A DNA stretch of 64,000 nucleotides from Paracoccus albicereus (GTDB taxonomy: Bacteria; Pseudomonadota; Alphaproteobacteria; Rhodobacterales; Rhodobacteraceae): NCBI RefSeq assembly GCF_024359525.1, contig NZ_JAKZEU010000001.1, positions 643,098 through 707,097 on the forward strand. Direction: 5' to 3'. The notes below the pieces were generated by a model. It was given only the letters and a program-made list of their open reading frames with translations, did no database searches and was not told where the DNA came from. Shown here piece after piece: positions 63,954 to 64,000 of the stretch. Numbering within the stretch: the first letter of the stretch is position 1; each line of letters begins with the position of its first letter. A program made the translations under genes and the position numbers.

Positions 63954-64000
63954 TTGATGATTTGATGAAGGGATATGCGGGCGGTTTTGTCGTATTCGAC

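Larger units (their letters stand above)
63700..64000 (+). other. rRNA-operon upstream and leader region (16S gene beyond right edge)
   Basis: No coding sequence is seen. The region contains an A/T-rich upstream part (63700-63770), a strong promoter (63773-63801), a boxA-like site (63942-63953) and ends in GACATTGATGATTTGATGAA followed by GGGATATGCGGGCGGTTTT, which I recall as the sequence just ahead of 16S rRNA genes in Paracoccus and relatives. No mature 16S sequence is visible yet. Confidence 0.7.

Overview
The window looks like chromosomal DNA of a high-GC alphaproteobacterium of the Rhodobacteraceae, most likely close to Paracoccus or a related rhodobacter. Supporting signs are a CenR-type response regulator, MbfA, DUF2794, DUF3576, DUF1674 (SDHAF4-like) and DUF3035 proteins, a rhodobacter-type porin, a VPLPA-CTERM protein, and an rRNA-operon promoter and leader at the right edge. 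Gene density is high, most genes are housekeeping, and many neighbours overlap by 1-4 nt (ATGA or TGATG). I saw no insertion sequence, integrase, prophage module, CRISPR array or tRNA gene.

Left part (1-18100): the end of an I78-type inhibitor gene and a DUF2794 gene; a tightly coupled minus-strand operon (DUF2478, TusA-like, membrane ferritin MbfA, nitroreductase, AEC permease); a PaaI thioesterase; a DUF1127 gene; the minus-strand operon DUF3576-leuS-lptE-holA-flavoprotein; a porin with a strong terminator; a YggS-like protein; ribA plus an L,D-transpeptidase; cenR with a long 3' region ending in a strong terminator; selD; a glutathionyl-hydroquinone reductase; and exonuclease III.

Middle (18100-47500): a VPLPA-CTERM protein with an AT-rich upstream spacer; a coupled redox/quality-control operon (YbbN/CnoX, LonN, Trm112, fRMsr); two tandem GFA proteins, a LysE exporter and an RluA enzyme; a metallo-hydrolase; a saccharopine dehydrogenase pair; a secreted aldose-dehydrogenase-like protein; mutL; a tiny lipoprotein behind a general-stress-type promoter; the minus-strand run rsmB-purH-lspA-DUF3035-two M16 peptidases; then SDHAF4, amidase, DapC-like aminotransferase, ftsK, a DUF2268-like protein, rhomboid protease, lytic transglycosylase, glpK and a thiolase.

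Right part (47500-64000) is more accessory. It has a spacer with four GTACAC repeats at exact 11-bp period, an AAC(6')-like acetyltransferase, a soluble glucose dehydrogenase fused to cytochrome c, choline sulfatase, a VWA protein, a candidate small-RNA/leader-peptide unit, a queuosine-precursor transporter, a G-quadruplex-like tract next to an RNA ligase gene, a phytase-like/MepA/MFS cluster, asd, yggT, recQ, a 28-residue membrane peptide behind a consensus-like EcfG promoter, msrPQ, and the promoter and boxA of an rRNA operon whose 16S gene lies just outside.

The most novel-looking items are small: the 11-bp GTACAC array, the promoter/18-codon ORF/terminator unit near 52.7-52.9 kb, the two EcfG-type promoters in front of tiny membrane-associated proteins, and the RNA ligase locus with its flanking G4 tract and inverted repeat. 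Base-composition remarks are by eye.
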